A DNA stretch of 64,000 nt from JBMONI01 sp049324575 (GCA_049324575.1 JBMONI010000012.1:57553-121552); one strand, 5' to 3'; positions 52,815 to 62,196 are shown, counted from the stretch's first letter. Notes: generated by a model from the letters alone, not told the origin. Program-made: numbers and translations.

Positions 52815-52831
52815 GAAGGAGGACCGGACAC

Positions 52832-54457
52832 TCAGTCCTGATGACGGACAGACCGGACCTTGCCCGCCTCGAGCGTCACGCGGACATAGGGGCGTGCATC
52901 CCCGAGAGCGTCCACCGACCGGATCTCAAGCACGACCGGACCAGCTTCCGTCCAGGCGGGCTCAAGCGCAAAAGAAGGTTCGCGAGAAACGACCTCCGAG
53001 ATCTTTTCCATTTTTTCTCCCGAAGGGCGAAGGACTGCGGCGCGGTATTCCGTTTCACCGGATCTGGCGAACCCGTAACGGACCGCGAGGTCCTCGAACC
53101 GAAGCTGCCCGCCCCGGACATCGAAGCGGTCGAGCGGCGTTGCCTGCGAGAACCAGTAACGTCCGATCAGGTCCCGCCGTTCGGCAAGGATCTTCACGAG
53201 CGAATCGGCGTCCGCGGCGGCGCTGAACTGGCCGGCCCTGACAAGCGCGCGGATATCGTCATCCGAAAAACTCATAAGGATCTTGGCGGCCCAAAAACCG
53301 TCGGCCCGGGTCACGTCCTTGAAGGCGTAATAGGGAAGCTGGGTCTTGAAATCCGCAGGTGAAAACCGGCGATTATCAAAATAGCCGACCGCCGGCGAAC
53401 CGCTCACCTTTTCCCCCGCCTCGCGCCAGCGTTTTTGCCAGGGTTTCTCCCGCCAGCCGAGCGTGAGGATGGCCTTGCCCATCTCCCCGTAATCGAAAAG
53501 GTGCTCATGCCCGAACATCGGCGGCTGAGGCCCGTCGGAAGCCGAGCCAAGGGCGTGATCAAAATCCATCAGATAATGGCGGATCTTCCCGTCGATAAGC
53601 CGGTCGGCTGTATTCGATTCCCGTTTATCGTAATTATTGAGCCATGAGGCGAAGACCGAAAGCGCGCGGATCTCGCGTCGCCGGCGATGGCGGACGGGAT
53701 CGTCCGGGTCGCTCTTCCGGCGGCCGTGGAAAGTGAACGGGCCGAGATCCTCGCCGGCAAGCGTCTTGGTCGCAGAAGCCCGAAGGTTCCCTTCCGCATC
53801 AAGCGGCAGGAAAAAAAGCGCTTCCTGCAACCGTTCCGGCGTCAATTTCTTCCTGAATCCGGTATCGTCCCACATGCGCGCTCCTTCGCCGATCTCAAGC
53901 AGAAAAGGATCGAAGACCGCGATCGTCGTCTGCGGGACGAAATAACCGAGGGCATGATAAAAACGGCTCGCGATGACCTCGGCCGATGTGACCAGTTCGA
54001 AATTGTCGACCGGATCGAATTTAAGCCGGTATTCGCCCCCCTTCGCGTCACGGACAATGAACGTGGGCCGGGCCCCTTCGAACTTGCCTCCGGTGACCGT
54101 GAGCGGACCGCTCAGATCCGGACCGCCGTCCTCGGCATAGCCCCGTTCCAGTTCCGCCGCCGAAAGTTTCTCGCGGCCGTGCCGGTTCGTGAAGAACGTG
54201 GAATCCGGGACCTCGTCATAGCGGTTGATATTGAGCGCGCCCGCTTTTTTCGAGAACACCCTGCGATAGAGCCGGTCCAAATGAAGCGCGTTCACGCTCT
54301 CGTAATAGGTCACCTGGTCGAAAACGTCTTTGTAAAATCCCCCGTCGCGTTTTTCATGACCGGCGGCCTCCGGCGAGGCGCCCACCGCCGGCGCGGCGGC
54401 AAACCACGCGAGGGCCAGGAGTCCGAAGACCTTAGAACGGCAATTTGCTTTTGACAT
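52832..54457 (-). CDS. Exported protein with kinase-like motifs (cassette B)
   Basis: About 541 residues from ATG 54457 (signal sequence MSKANCRSKVFGLLALAWFA); upstream starts at 54475 and 54481 are possible. Paralogous to 15301-16899 over most of its length. Matching motifs: YRLKFD (Lys146), SAEVIASR (Glu160), SWLNNYDKRESNT (Asp277, Asn282) and HYLMDFDHALGS (Asp298). The shared IGEGARMWDDTGFRKKLT block lies between lobes. Kinase activity is inferred from these motifs alone. The start overlaps the barrel gene by 26 nt. Confidence 0.75.
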   Translation of the reverse strand: MSKANCRSKVFGLLALAWFAAAPAVGASPEAAGHEKRDGGFYKDVFDQVTYYESVNALHLDRLYRRVFSKKAGALNINRYDEVPDSTFFTNRHGREKLSAAELERGYAEDGGPDLSGPLTVTGGKFEGARPTFIVRDAKGGEYRLKFDPVDNFELVTSAEVIASRFYHALGYFVPQTTIAVFDPFLLEIGEGARMWDDTGFRKKLTPERLQEALFFLPLDAEGNLRASATKTLAGEDLGPFTFHGRRKSDPDDPVRHRRRREIRALSVFASWLNNYDKRESNTADRLIDGKIRHYLMDFDHALGSASDGPQPPMFGHEHLFDYGEMGKAILTLGWREKPWQKRWREAGEKVSGSPAVGYFDNRRFSPADFKTQLPYYAFKDVTRADGFWAAKILMSFSDDDIRALVRAGQFSAAADADSLVKILAERRDLIGRYWFSQATPLDRFDVRGGQLRFEDLAVRYGFARSGETEYRAAVLRPSGEKMEKISEVVSREPSFALEPAWTEAGPVVLEIRSVDALGDARPYVRVTLEAGKVRSVRHQD

Positions 54458-55760
54458 AAAGATTCGTCCCTTCATCCCCATGCGCGACCTCGATCGAAAG
54501 CACGGGAACGTTCGCTACGCTAAAACGGAATCCCCCGCCGTAAGACTCCCGGAAATCGTGAAGCTGCATCTCGCTCACCTCGCCGAAGACCTGGCCAAGA
54601 TCGAAGAAATAGACCGTGTCGAGTTTGCAGAGGCGGTACTCCCAGATATTGTGGCGATATTCGGCGTTGAAAAGCGCCGCGCTTTCGTCGCGAAAGCGGT
54701 TGAAATCATAACCCCGCAGCGTATGGCTCAGGCGGGGTTCGGCGCCGTAGTCGCCGAGCATCGGCATCTGGTGGAAGGGGATGATCCCGTGACCGAGCTC
54801 GTCGTTATATTCGGCAAAAAGATGGCCCACCAGGACACGCCTCGGCGAACCGAGCGAAAGATAATGGCTGGCTTCGCCGGTATAGCGCAGGAAACGCGCG
54901 GCCGAACCGGAAACCCCTTCGTGATAGCTCATCGCAAAACGGGCCAGGCCGCCCCGCGTGGAATTCTCTTTCTGGTCCCGGTTGTCAAATTTGAGTTCGC
55001 CCCCCAAGGAAAGGATCTCGTCGCCCCGCAGGCCGGGCGTCAGGGCTTCGGTGAAGATCCCGCGGCCGATCTGATTGCGGCCACCGTCATGCCCGCCGGA
55101 GACATTGACATTGTCATAACCCAGAAACCCTTTCGTCTCGAATTGGGGATGGCATTCGTAAGCGGCCTCTCCCCTGAGCTTGGTGGTCTCGGTCGCGTAC
55201 ACCGAACCTTCGCCACGGCTTGTGTCGGGGCCGATGCCGTAGAAATGTTCGTTCGGCCTGTCTTCATATTCGATGGAAGCGCGGGTCCTCAATTTAAGTC
55301 CAAAAAGATTGTCCAAACCGCCCCGGGCGCCCGTCGTGAACTGGATGTCCTGGGAATAATGGATCCAGGTCTCGGCGACCGTATCATGAAGCCTGGGGCT
55401 GAGTCCCGACAACCGCACCAGATCGAAATCGGCCCCGTAGGACGGGCTCATCACGTTGATGACGTTAAAATGAGGTTTGATCCCCCGGCTGACCAGTTCG
55501 TTGTAGACCCAACGCGTTTTCCGGTCGAGACTGTGATTTTCGATCATCACCAAGGTCTTTTCGATCGGCCACCGGAGAAGCTCGAAAGGATAAACGGGAA
55601 AATGGGACAGGATGCTCTGGAGCGTGCTGGGCGCCTGGGCCATCGCCTCCTGGTCGGTTTCGTAAGGATCATAGCTCAGCGACTCGGCGTAAAGACACCC
55701 CGCCACCCCGAGGAAAAACACTGCCAGGAAAACGATTTGCTTTTTACAATGCATCCGCAC
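54432..55760 (-). CDS. Omp85-family outer-membrane beta-barrel (cassette B)
   Basis: 442 residues with a signal peptide (about 1-25). The C-terminal barrel has the canonical TLRGYDFNRFRDES loop, the FNAEYRHNIWEY strand, the FFDLGQVFGE segment and a terminal Phe. The N-terminus has the helical PFELLRWPIEKTLVMIEN stretch also seen in cassette A (LPLEILRWPLGKGL), without recognisable POTRA repeats. First gene of cassette B; the kinase-like gene overlaps its 3' end. Confidence 0.82.
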   Translation of the reverse strand: MRMHCKKQIVFLAVFFLGVAGCLYAESLSYDPYETDQEAMAQAPSTLQSILSHFPVYPFELLRWPIEKTLVMIENHSLDRKTRWVYNELVSRGIKPHFNVINVMSPSYGADFDLVRLSGLSPRLHDTVAETWIHYSQDIQFTTGARGGLDNLFGLKLRTRASIEYEDRPNEHFYGIGPDTSRGEGSVYATETTKLRGEAAYECHPQFETKGFLGYDNVNVSGGHDGGRNQIGRGIFTEALTPGLRGDEILSLGGELKFDNRDQKENSTRGGLARFAMSYHEGVSGSAARFLRYTGEASHYLSLGSPRRVLVGHLFAEYNDELGHGIIPFHQMPMLGDYGAEPRLSHTLRGYDFNRFRDESAALFNAEYRHNIWEYRLCKLDTVYFFDLGQVFGEVSEMQLHDFRESYGGGFRFSVANVPVLSIEVAHGDEGTNLYVKSKLPF

Positions 55761-55851
55761 CTTGAAGCCGGCCTTTTGTTGAAGAGTAACGGCGGATTAT
55801 AACGATTTTTTTAGCGTGAAACAAATAAAATCCGAATCCCGGCAGCGCGCC

Positions 55852-56241
55852 TTAGGCGCTCTCTTCGGTCGCCTGGAACGCGTCCTCGAAAAGGCGGATC
55901 TGGGGTTCGGCGGCCCCCTGCATCCGGACCGCGAGCACATGGAACGCGATCTTCGGGTCCCGGCGGGGATGCTCTTTCAAATACCATTCGGCGAGGCGTA
56001 TCAGTTTTGCCTGCTTGGCCGCCGTCACGGCCTCCTCGGGACGGCCGAACCGCTCCCCCGTACGCGTCTTGATCTCGATAAAGCAAAGCCGCCCCTTTTT
56101 TTCGGCGACGACATCGATCTCCCCGATCACGCAGCGATAATTCTTCTCGAGGATCCTGAAACCCGCATGACGCAGATAATGCCAGCCGATCATCTCGCCG
56201 CGTACGCCGGTCGGAAGCTTGAACGGCCGAAGCTCAGCCAA
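55852..56241 (-). CDS. yraN: UPF0102 (YraN-family) endonuclease-like protein
   Basis: About 129 residues. Core motif GEIDVVAEKKGRLCFIEIKTR is the Holliday-junction-resolvase-like PD-(D/E)xK active site. The frame is open further upstream (to 56388), but TTG 56241 has GGGAGG 8 nt before it and gives the usual family size and N-terminus; it overlaps the rnhB 3' end by 8 nt. Role in DNA metabolism is not established. Confidence 0.85.
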   Translation of the reverse strand: MAELRPFKLPTGVRGEMIGWHYLRHAGFRILEKNYRCVIGEIDVVAEKKGRLCFIEIKTRTGERFGRPEEAVTAAKQAKLIRLAEWYLKEHPRRDPKIAFHVLAVRMQGAAEPQIRLFEDAFQATEESA

Positions 56242-56893
56242 CGAGGATCCCTCCCGGGTTCGGGGCAAAGGCCTTTTCCGCTTCGCGCACCGGGGCAAAA
56301 CTCCTCCGATGGACCGGCGATGGTCCTGTTTCAAGAAGGCGGCGGCGATGGTCGGCGGTCGGATAGCCTTTGTGTCTTTTGAATCCATAGCCGGGATAGA
56401 GCGAATCGAGACGCGTCATCCACGCATCGCGCGTGACCTTGGCAATGATCGAAGCCGCCGCGATCGAAGCCGAACGCGCGTCGCCCCGCACGAGCGCTTC
56501 CTGACGGATCTCGAGATCCAGGATGTCTCGCCCGTCCACCAGGACAAGGTCCGGCGTGCGGGAAAGGGCCAGGACGGCTTTTTTCATGGCAAGACGGGAA
56601 GCTTGAAGGATGTTCAGACGGTCGATTTCGATTTCGTCGACGATGCCGAGCCCGACCTCGGCCTGCGCGCAGATCGCGTGGAAAAGCTTCTCGCGTCGGG
56701 AAGCGGAGAGTTTTTTGGAATCGTTCAACCCGGGGATCTTCGCGCCGGGAAGGAAAAGGACCGCGGCCGCGACCACCGGGCCGGCCAGCGGCCCGCGACC
56801 GGCTTCGTCCGTCCCCGCGATTTTGAGGTCTCTCCTCCGCCGCCGGAAGCGGCGATCAAAAGCAAAAAGGGCTCGCGGGGACCGAAGGGGCAT
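56234..56893 (-). CDS. rnhB: Ribonuclease HII
   Basis: 219 residues. IAGTDEAGRGPLAGPVVAAA is the RNase HII active-site block (DEAGRG), with VLVDGRDI and the SASIAAASIIAKVTRD region. It removes ribonucleotides from DNA and RNA from RNA-DNA hybrids. It ends at 56234, overlapped by yraN, and follows rplS in the conserved rpsP-trmD-rplS-rnhB order. The N-terminus has an Arg-rich extension. Confidence 0.95.
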   Translation of the reverse strand: MPLRSPRALFAFDRRFRRRRRDLKIAGTDEAGRGPLAGPVVAAAVLFLPGAKIPGLNDSKKLSASRREKLFHAICAQAEVGLGIVDEIEIDRLNILQASRLAMKKAVLALSRTPDLVLVDGRDILDLEIRQEALVRGDARSASIAAASIIAKVTRDAWMTRLDSLYPGYGFKRHKGYPTADHRRRLLETGPSPVHRRSFAPVREAEKAFAPNPGGILVG

Positions 56894-56894
56894 C

Positions 56895-57206
56895 CTACCG
56901 TTTCTGGGTCAGGTGATAAAGCTTGGAGCGTTTAAATTTCCCTTTTTGAACGACCTTGATCTTTTCAAGCATCGGCGAGTAAAGCGGGAAGACCTTCTCG
57001 ACGATATCGCCGTGCGATTCCTTGACCACGCCGAAACTCGCTCCGGCGCCCGAACCGCGGCGGCCCGTGCAGATCCCCTCGAAAAGCTGGGTGCGGGTCT
57101 TGTCGCCCTCTTTGACCTTGATATAGAGCTTCAAGGAATCCCCGGCACGGAATTCCGGGATCTTCTTGTTCACGGTATGTTTATCGATAGCTGCAATGGC
57201 TTTCAC
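56895..57206 (-). CDS. rplS: 50S ribosomal protein L19 (bL19)
   Basis: 103 residues from GTG 57206, which has AGGAGG 8 nt upstream; the frame is open beyond this. Typical bL19 sequence: KAIAAIDKHTVNKKIPEFRA, VKEGDKTRTQLFEGICTGRR, VEKVFPLYSPMLEKIKVVQK. Located at the 30S-50S interface. Follows trmD, in the usual ribosomal operon order. Confidence 0.96.
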   Translation of the reverse strand: MKAIAAIDKHTVNKKIPEFRAGDSLKLYIKVKEGDKTRTQLFEGICTGRRGSGAGASFGVVKESHGDIVEKVFPLYSPMLEKIKVVQKGKFKRSKLYHLTQKR

Positions 57207-57256
57207 TTTAGGTTCCTCCTGTTTCGTGCGTATCATAACATGAAAAGGTAAAGGTT

Positions 57257-57976
57257 TCAGCGCTTCCGCGGCCGTTTCAGAAGGTCGGGCCGGCATTCGC
57301 GCGTCAGGCGCGCCGCCTCCCGGGCCCTCCATTTCTCGACCTCGGCATGGTCTCCCGACATCAGGACCTCGGGGACCTTCCAACCCCGGTACTCGCGCGG
57401 CCTCGTATACTGCGGATATTCGAGCCCGCCGGAGCGGAAACTCTCATCCTTCAGGGACTCGGTGTTCCCCAGGACGCCGGGCACATAACGCGCCACGGCT
57501 TCGATCAGGCAAAGGGCGGGCGCTTCACCGCCCATGGTCACGAAATCCCCGATCGAGATCTCCTGGTCCGCCAAATGTTCGCGGACCCGATGGTCAACGC
57601 CTTCATAATGGCCGGCGATCAGGATCAGTCTTTTCTTTTTCGCGAGCTTTTCGACCAGCCTCTGCGACAGCGGAACGCCCTGCGGCCCCATGAGCACCGT
57701 CCATCCGCGGGGGGATCGGGGACAAGGCGTCTTCGCACGACCGGCACGGATTGCTTCGAGACATTCAAAGATCGGCTCGACCTTCATCACCATGCCCGCG
57801 CCGCCGCCGAACGGTTTATCGTCGGCCGTTTTGTGCCGGTCACGGGTATAATCCCGCAGGTTATGGACCGCGATCCTCAGTTTTTTCTCGCGCTGGGCCC
57901 TTTTCAACAGGGACTCCGAAAGCGGGCTCGAGAAAAATCCAGGGAAAAGCGTCACGACATCGATATGAAGGTCCAT
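57257..57976 (-). CDS. trmD: tRNA (guanine-N1)-methyltransferase
   Basis: 239 residues, SPOUT-type enzyme that makes m1G37 in tRNA. Motifs: DVVTLFPGFFSSPLSES, the SAM-binding knot (LILIAGHYEGVDHRV), EISIGDFVTMGGEAPALCLI and the C-terminal DNA-binding-like domain. Lies between rpsP and rplS. The rimM gene that usually sits between rpsP and trmD is absent here. Confidence 0.97.
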   Translation of the reverse strand: MDLHIDVVTLFPGFFSSPLSESLLKRAQREKKLRIAVHNLRDYTRDRHKTADDKPFGGGAGMVMKVEPIFECLEAIRAGRAKTPCPRSPRGWTVLMGPQGVPLSQRLVEKLAKKKRLILIAGHYEGVDHRVREHLADQEISIGDFVTMGGEAPALCLIEAVARYVPGVLGNTESLKDESFRSGGLEYPQYTRPREYRGWKVPEVLMSGDHAEVEKWRAREAARLTRECRPDLLKRPRKR

Positions 57977-57997
57977 TCGACGAAAGCCGTGCGGATT

Positions 57998-58255
57998 TTA
58001 GGCCGCGGCTTTGGGAGCTTTCTTTTTGGCTTTTTTGAGCAACGAACGCAGGCCGGCGCTCACTTGCGCGCCGCGCTTCACCCAATATTCAAGCCGGTCC
58101 TGCTTGACCGAAAGCTTTTCTTCTTTCGGCCGCGCATTGTAGGAGCCGATCTCTTCGATGAAGCGTCCGTCACGCGGACTCTTGGCATCGGCGACCACGA
58201 CCCGCCAGTGCGCCTCGTTCTTGCCTCCGAAACGTTTCAATCGGATCTTGACCAA
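57998..58255 (-). CDS. rpsP: 30S ribosomal protein S16 (bS16)
   Basis: 85 residues from TTG 58255, following an AAGGAGG site; the frame extends to 58285 without one. LVKIRLKRFGGKNEAHWRVV and GRFIEEIGSYNARPKEEKL identify it. The C-terminus is Lys/Ala-rich. First gene of the ribosomal operon rpsP-trmD-rplS-rnhB-yraN. Confidence 0.96.
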   Translation of the reverse strand: MVKIRLKRFGGKNEAHWRVVVADAKSPRDGRFIEEIGSYNARPKEEKLSVKQDRLEYWVKRGAQVSAGLRSLLKKAKKKAPKAAA

Positions 58256-58329
58256 GGTGTTCCCTCCTTCTCTTACATTTGCCATAGCGGCAAAATTCTA
58301 ATGCTTAATATTGAAATCAAAAACAAATC

Positions 58330-58413
58330 CGAAATTCAAAAATCGAAACAACTTCCCTTGCGTTTAGCGCTTTGCGCTTAAGCTTTGTTTCGTATTTCGA
58401 AACTCAAATTTCG
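58330..58413. repeat. AT-rich inverted repeat between rpsP and murA
   Basis: Arms CCGAAATTC-AAAAATCGAAACAA (58330-58351) and TTGTTTCG-TATTTCGAAACTC (58384-58413) pair imperfectly, with a GCGCTTTGCGC stem between. It could be a terminator-like region for murA or another of the dispersed hairpins. Not related to the REP family. Confidence 0.45.
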
Positions 58414-58438
58414 AGCTTCCATCCTCTCAAGCTTATTG

Positions 58439-59704
58439 TTATTCGTTCACGCGCCGGACCACCGCTCCGAGACGCGCGAATTTTTCTTCGATCTTTTCAT
58501 ACCCGCGGTCCAGGTGATAGACCCGCTGGACCTCGGTCTCGCCTTCGGCGACCAGGCCGGCGATCAAAAGCGCCGCGCTCGCCCGAAGATCCGACGCCAT
58601 GACCGGAGCGCCGCTCAGTTTTTTCACACCGTGGACGATCGCGCTCGCTCCTTCGAGAAAGATCTTGGCGCCCATACGTCCGAGCTCGCTGACGTGCATA
58701 AAGCGGTCCGGGTAGATCTTTTCGGTGATCACGCTGATCCCGGGCGTCACCGACATCAAGGCCATCATCTGCGCCTGAAGGTCGGTCGGAAATCCCGGGT
58801 ACGGAAGCGTCGTCACGTCCGCCGGACGCAGACGTCCGGTGCGGCGCACGCGGATCGAGGCTTTCCCCTTGGTGACCCGGACCCCCGCCTGCTCCAGTTT
58901 ATCAATCGCCGCGTTCAGGAAGCTCGGATCGGCCTTCTTGATATGCACATCCCCGCCGGTCATCCCGGCCGCGAACATGAACGTTCCGGTCTCGATGCGG
59001 TCCGAGATCACGCTGTAGTGGATCCCTTTCAGTTTTTTAACGCCCTCGATCTCGATCGAAGGCGATCCTTCGCCGGAGATCTTCGCTCCCATTTTTTTCA
59101 GGAACCGTGCGAGGTCGACGACCTCGGGTTCGCAGGCCGCGCTTTCGATACGCGTTCTTCCGCGCCCAAGCACCGCGGCCATCATGACATTGTCGGTCGC
59201 GAGGACCGAGGAACCGAACGCTCCTCCCAGGTAGATCTCGCGTCCATGAAGCCGTTTTTGGGCCGTCGCATGCACATAGCCATGTTCGATTTTGATCTCG
59301 GCCCCCAGCCCCTGAAGCCCTTTCAGGTGCAGATCGATCGGACGCGGCCCGATCACGCAGCCGCCCGGAAGCGAAACGACCGCCTGTCCGGTCCGCGCAA
59401 GAAGCGGCCCCAAGACGCAAACCGAAGCGCGCATGGTGCTCACCAGCTTGTAAGGCGCGAGGGATTTGATGTTCTTGCCGGGCTTGATCGAAAGCGTCCC
59501 GTTCTCAAAGTGGACTTTCGCGCCCAGCGCCCGCAAAAGACGGATCATGGTCTGGATATCGCGAAGGTCGGGAACGTTCTCGATCACCGATTCTTCTTCG
59601 GCCAAAAGCGCCGCCGCCATGATCGGAAGCGCGGCGTTCTTCGAACCCGAGATCTCGACCTCGCCCCGAAGTTTCGCTCCGCCCTGTATCAAAAGTTTAT
59701 CCAT
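58439..59704 (-). CDS. murA: UDP-N-acetylglucosamine 1-carboxyvinyltransferase
   Basis: 421 residues, first committed step of peptidoglycan synthesis. SGSKNAALP (Lys22) and the active-site Cys in SLPGGCVIGPRPIDLH (Cys116) are present, along with the MRAS...LGPLLAR block. All family features are seen. Because Cys116 is retained, fosfomycin sensitivity at the target level is expected. It is the last gene of the prfA, prmC, murA group. Confidence 0.97.
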   Translation of the reverse strand: MDKLLIQGGAKLRGEVEISGSKNAALPIMAAALLAEEESVIENVPDLRDIQTMIRLLRALGAKVHFENGTLSIKPGKNIKSLAPYKLVSTMRASVCVLGPLLARTGQAVVSLPGGCVIGPRPIDLHLKGLQGLGAEIKIEHGYVHATAQKRLHGREIYLGGAFGSSVLATDNVMMAAVLGRGRTRIESAACEPEVVDLARFLKKMGAKISGEGSPSIEIEGVKKLKGIHYSVISDRIETGTFMFAAGMTGGDVHIKKADPSFLNAAIDKLEQAGVRVTKGKASIRVRRTGRLRPADVTTLPYPGFPTDLQAQMMALMSVTPGISVITEKIYPDRFMHVSELGRMGAKIFLEGASAIVHGVKKLSGAPVMASDLRASAALLIAGLVAEGETEVQRVYHLDRGYEKIEEKFARLGAVVRRVNE

Positions 59705-59738
59705 AAAGTTCTTTTATCAACCCCTCGTTCCTTACCCC

Positions 59739-60650
59739 TTACCTCTTATCCCCTACGCCTTCCTTGCTTTCTCCCATGATCACACGCTCGATCGAGGCGT
59801 GATCGCGGAAGATCCGGATACCCTTAAATCCGCGGGCTTCCATCATCGCACGCACCGGGCCCGCTTGCCCGGCCCCTAATTCCAAAAGGATCTTTCCCTT
59901 TGCGGTTAAATGCTCAGACGCTTCCCGAAGGATCCGCCGGTAAAATTCCAGGCCGTCGTCGCCGCCATCCAGAGCAAGCCGTGGCTCGCTACGGACCTCT
60001 TCGTCAAGCCGCTCGAGGTCCGCCCGTTTGACGTACGGCGGATTGGACAGGATCACCTTCCATCGCCGGCCGCCGAACGCTCCGAAAAGATCGCTGACCG
60101 CAAACTCGGCGCGCGCCGTCAATCCATAAGCCGCAACGTTCCCGCGCGCTATTTCGAGCACTTCCGGCGAGAGGTCCGAAAGGACCCCCCGTGATCTTTC
60201 AAAATGACGCAACACCGAAACCGCGATCGCTCCCGAGCCGGTCCCAAGATCCAGAAACGTCAACGGTTCGGTATATTCAAAACCGCCGCAACGGACCAAC
60301 GCTTCGACCAAGAGTTCCGTTTCGGGCCTCGGGATCAGACAGGCCGGGTCGACCGTCAGTGTTTCGTCGCGAAAATACGCGCGGCCGCAGACATACGCCG
60401 CGGGGATCCTCTGTTTACGCTTGAGAATGAACGTCCGGAACCGCTCCGCCTTCTCCGGGTCCGGAACCCCGGAGCCGTGAAGCGTCAATTCCGCGCGGCC
60501 GGTCTCGAAAGCTTCCCGCGCAAGATAGACCGTCTCATCAAGGGCTTCGCCTTCTCCGAGAAAACCGAGTTCATCCTTCGCCCAGAGAAGCCATTCCCCC
60601 AACGTCGCAGGGGTCAAACCAGGAACGGCACAAGCCGGCACTTCCGTCAT
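59739..60650 (-). CDS. prmC: Peptide chain release factor N5-glutamine methyltransferase
   Basis: 303 residues. N-terminal helical domain, then an MTase domain with FLDLGTGSGAIAVSVL (motif I) and the substrate-binding VILSNPPYVKRADL (NPPY). Methylates the GGQ glutamine of release factors. It overlaps prfA by 4 nt, as is usual. The last residues (ESKEGVGDKR) come from a TAAGGGGTAAG-type repeat, so the natural end may once have been shorter. Confidence 0.95.
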   Translation of the reverse strand: MTEVPACAVPGLTPATLGEWLLWAKDELGFLGEGEALDETVYLAREAFETGRAELTLHGSGVPDPEKAERFRTFILKRKQRIPAAYVCGRAYFRDETLTVDPACLIPRPETELLVEALVRCGGFEYTEPLTFLDLGTGSGAIAVSVLRHFERSRGVLSDLSPEVLEIARGNVAAYGLTARAEFAVSDLFGAFGGRRWKVILSNPPYVKRADLERLDEEVRSEPRLALDGGDDGLEFYRRILREASEHLTAKGKILLELGAGQAGPVRAMMEARGFKGIRIFRDHASIERVIMGESKEGVGDKR

Positions 60651-61732
60651 AGCGAACCCGCGTCGATCAGTTTCTGGTTCCGCTCGTTCTCGGCAAGCGC
60701 GCTCACCACGGGAGTCAAATGGCCGTTCAAAATATCATCCAGGCTATGCAAAGTCAAACCGATTCGATGATCGGTCACGCGCCGGTCCAAAAAATTATAA
60801 GTGCGGATCTTCCCCGATCGGTCGCCGCTCCCGACCTGGCTTTTGCGGACCTCGGCCATCGCCTTGTGTTGCTGTTCCTGCTTCATTTCGTAAAGACGCG
60901 CTCTCAAAACACGCATGGCTTTCAGCTTGTTCTTGTGCTGAGACCGTTCGTCCTGGCACGAGACGACGAATCCGGTCGGCAAATGCGTGATCCGGACCGC
61001 CGATTCGGTCTTATTAACATGCTGTCCCCCGGCCCCCGAGGCCCGGTAGACGTCGATCCGCAGATCCCCGGGGTCGATCTCGATCTCGGTCTCATCGGCT
61101 TCGAGCAGGACCGCCACGGTCACGGCCGACGTATGGATCCGCCCGCTCGCTTCTGTTTCGGGCACGCGCTGGACACGATGGATCCCGCTTTCATATTTGA
61201 ACGCCGGATAGACGCGCGGCCCCGACACCGCAAAGATCAGCTCCTTGAATCCCCCCTTGCCGGTGGGATTGGAAGCCATGACTTCGTATTGGAACCCCTT
61301 TTCCGCGGCGTATTTCGTGTACATCCGGTAAAGATCCGCGGCAAAGAGGGCCGCTTCTTCGCCGCCGGTCCCCGCGCGGATCTCCACCATGACATCCCGG
61401 TCCGCGTGTTCCTCCGAATCTCTCAGCAAAAGCTCTTCGATCTCGCTTTGTCTTTTCTTTTTCCGTTCAGCCAGCGAAGCCCGCTCGTCCTCGTACAGTT
61501 TCCGCATTTCCGGATCCAGTCCCGGAGCCGCAAGCCCCTTCGCGGTCTCCTCTTCTTCCTTTTCGAGCCCCTGAAAATCCCGGAAGGCCTCGACGATCGG
61601 ACGCAGGCGCGCGGCCTCTTTCATGAGCTTTTGATAGCGGCCGGGATCTTTGACGACCTCGGGATCGTGAAGTTCTCTTTCGATCTCGGAGAACCGCTCT
61701 GCGATTTTCTGAAGACGCGCTAAGTAGATCAT
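60647..61732 (-). CDS. prfA: Peptide chain release factor 1
   Basis: About 361 residues from ATG 61732 (TTG 61741 possible). GASGAGGQHVNKTES-type motif (YRASGAGGQHVNKTES) holds the GGQ; the RVPETEASGR region supplies the P-x-T codon-recognition tripeptide (PET; RF2 would have SPF), so this is RF1 for UAA/UAG. Operon with prmC. Confidence 0.97.
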   Translation of the reverse strand: MIYLARLQKIAERFSEIERELHDPEVVKDPGRYQKLMKEAARLRPIVEAFRDFQGLEKEEEETAKGLAAPGLDPEMRKLYEDERASLAERKKKRQSEIEELLLRDSEEHADRDVMVEIRAGTGGEEAALFAADLYRMYTKYAAEKGFQYEVMASNPTGKGGFKELIFAVSGPRVYPAFKYESGIHRVQRVPETEASGRIHTSAVTVAVLLEADETEIEIDPGDLRIDVYRASGAGGQHVNKTESAVRITHLPTGFVVSCQDERSQHKNKLKAMRVLRARLYEMKQEQQHKAMAEVRKSQVGSGDRSGKIRTYNFLDRRVTDHRIGLTLHSLDDILNGHLTPVVSALAENERNQKLIDAGSL

Positions 61733-61802
61733 GCCGTCCAAAGTGACTGGCCGCTTTTAAAATGCCCTCTTAGGCAAAAAGCCGCCTGCCTCTTTTTCCC
61801 TT

Positions 61803-62105
61803 TTATTCGGCCTCTTTTTTGTTTTTGACCGGTGCTTTCGCTTTTTTCTGTTCGCCGACGACTTTCCCGCCGAATTTTTTCTTGAACCGGTCAATGCGTC
61901 CCGCGGTGTCCATCAGTTTTTCCTTGCCCGTAAAGAACGGGTGGGAAGCGCTCGAAACCTGGACCGTCACCAGCGGATATTCCTGACCGTCCGTGTGCTT
62001 GATCTTGTCCCCGGTCTTGACCGTGGAACGCGTCAGCATGGAAAAATCGCAGGAGACGTCCTTGAAGACGACCTTGCGGTAATTCGGGTGAATATCTTTT
62101 TTCAT
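61803..62105 (-). CDS. rpmE: 50S ribosomal protein L31 (bL31), zinc-free type
   Basis: 100 residues starting MKKDIHPNYRKVVFKDVSC. Only one Cys is present, so the CxxC zinc ribbon of the C+ form is missing; this is a C- type bL31. SSASHPFFTGKEKLMDTAGR is the common core. A Lys/Ala-rich tail follows. GGAG precedes the ATG. It lies downstream of rho. Confidence 0.94.
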   Translation of the reverse strand: MKKDIHPNYRKVVFKDVSCDFSMLTRSTVKTGDKIKHTDGQEYPLVTVQVSSASHPFFTGKEKLMDTAGRIDRFKKKFGGKVVGEQKKAKAPVKNKKEAE

Positions 62106-62196
62106 TGAAGATCTCCTTTGTCAGTTGAAAGCGTTAAGCTTGAAGCGACAGGGCCTTTTTCCTGATCGCTTATCCTTGACCGCTTACCGCTGGTTT

